A stretch of DNA of 6,273 nt from contig JAKBSX010000185.1 in NCBI GenBank assembly GCA_021844725.1, forward strand, positions 1 to 6,273. Direction: 5' to 3'. Under the pieces are notes generated by a model that saw nothing but the letters and a program-made list of their open reading frames with translations, had not been told where the DNA came from and searched no databases. Within the stretch, counting starts at the first letter, position 1. Each line of letters starts with the position of its first letter. The stretch is from Actinomycetes bacterium (lineage in GTDB: Bacteria; Actinomycetota; Acidimicrobiia; Acidimicrobiales; Acidimicrobiaceae). Shown in pieces: positions 6,112 to 6,273 of this stretch. A program made the position numbers and the translations under genes.

Positions 6112-6273
6112 TTGAAACCTCGCCACGGATAAATCCGGGGGATTCCCGGCTCAGGCAGCCTGAGTGCCCAGCGGACACCCAGGTCTTATGCCATCAACAC
6201 CAGCCGGGTTGAAACCAGCCCGGACGACCATCACAGCCGCAGAATTCTTGTCCCTCGAACTGACTAACCCGCA
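6112..6273 (-). ncRNA. 3' end of a TnpB-associated guide RNA (omega RNA / right-end element)
   Basis: In IS605-type elements the guide RNA overlaps the end of tnpB and continues to the element's right end. Here, after the tnpB stop, the minus strand reads GGGAATCCCCCGGATT and then TATCCGTGGCGAGGTTTCAA. It forms a stem (about 6123-6140, one mismatch) and matches my memory of the conserved GGAATCCCC...hairpin...TCAA right end. Further foldable segments lie inside the coding end (6160-6182, and CCGGG/CCCGG at 6204-6223). The element probably ends at TCAA, about 6112, so bases to its left would be the guide. The 5' end of the RNA is beyond or unresolved in the window. Confidence 0.5.
6151..6273 (-). 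CDS. tnpB: IS605-type TnpB, C-terminal 40 residues (cut by window edge)
   Basis: The frame enters at the right edge and ends at a TGA at 6151-6153. The visible residues are CGLVSSRDKNSAAVMVVRAG followed by FNPAGVDGIRPGCPLGTQAA. The leading CG fits the last half of the zinc-ribbon CxxCG. RD-x-N-x-AA fits the RuvC-III region, which contributes a catalytic Asp. The tail, similar to RAG-x-NPAGVD-x-x-RPGCPLGTQA, is characteristic of TnpB proteins, especially in actinobacterial elements as I recall them. TnpB is an RNA-guided nuclease carried by IS200/IS605 transposons and is related to Cas12. Whether the rest of the gene is intact and whether a tnpA partner exists cannot be seen. It reads toward the sulfonate operon on the same strand, about 250 bp upstream of suyA. 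Confidence 0.85.
   Translation of the reverse strand, partial: CGLVSSRDKNSAAVMVVRAGFNPAGVDGIRPGCPLGTQAA

Noticed and set aside
6110..6119. ATTGAAAC, like the end of some CRISPR repeats
   Set aside because: Only one other similar copy exists (6207-6216), inside tnpB. There is no regular repeat-spacer array, and the motif is explained by the transposon right end.
5990..6178. A 62-codon minus-strand frame between tnpB and suyA
   Set aside because: It overlaps the tnpB end in another frame, spans the element boundary and the promoter, and resembles no known protein.

Overview
The window carries a compact operon-like set of six genes, all on the minus strand (about 749-5902). It looks like a transport-and-cleavage module for an organosulfonate, most plausibly (R)-3-sulfolactate. 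In transcription order the genes are: a small SAF-domain subunit (suyA-like) and a large subunit (suyB-like) of a UxaA-family lyase; then the ATPase, permease and lipoprotein-binding subunits of a nitrate/sulfonate/taurine-type ABC importer; and finally a TauE/SafE-family anion exporter. A simple model is that the importer brings in a sulfonate, SuyAB splits the C-S bond (sulfolactate to pyruvate plus sulfite), and the TauE-like protein exports the toxic sulfite. The family assignments rest on clear motifs. The substrate is inferred from the gene company, because UxaA-family enzymes also dehydrate sugar acids.

Regulation visible in the sequence: a strong sigma70-type promoter (TTGACA, 17 nt, TATCAT) lies in front of suyA, with an A/T-rich stretch upstream and short leader reading frames in the 5' untranslated region. 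suyA and suyB overlap by 19 bp, and the ATPase and permease genes overlap by 17 bp if the best-supported start is used. An 11-bp stem-loop separates suyB from the transporter genes. A 111-bp gap before the binding-protein gene holds a paired ACTAGT motif that overlaps a possible weak promoter. No transcriptional regulator, sulfolactate dehydrogenase or sulfite-oxidising enzyme is present.

Both flanks look mobile. The right edge (6151-6273) holds the last 40 codons of an IS605-type TnpB gene, followed by the structured 3' end typical of a TnpB guide RNA (omega RNA). The left edge (1-160) holds the first 53 codons of a DUF4338/DruA-like protein, a family found in transposase-like and Druantia defence contexts. 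Between that gene and the exporter is about 590 bp with no convincing intact gene and perhaps coding fossils.

The host is probably a bacterium of moderate G+C. The binding protein has a lipobox followed by a long Ser/Thr-rich linker, a style common in Actinobacteria (for example Acidimicrobiia) and some Chloroflexi. TTG and GTG starts are used. The lineage is inference only.
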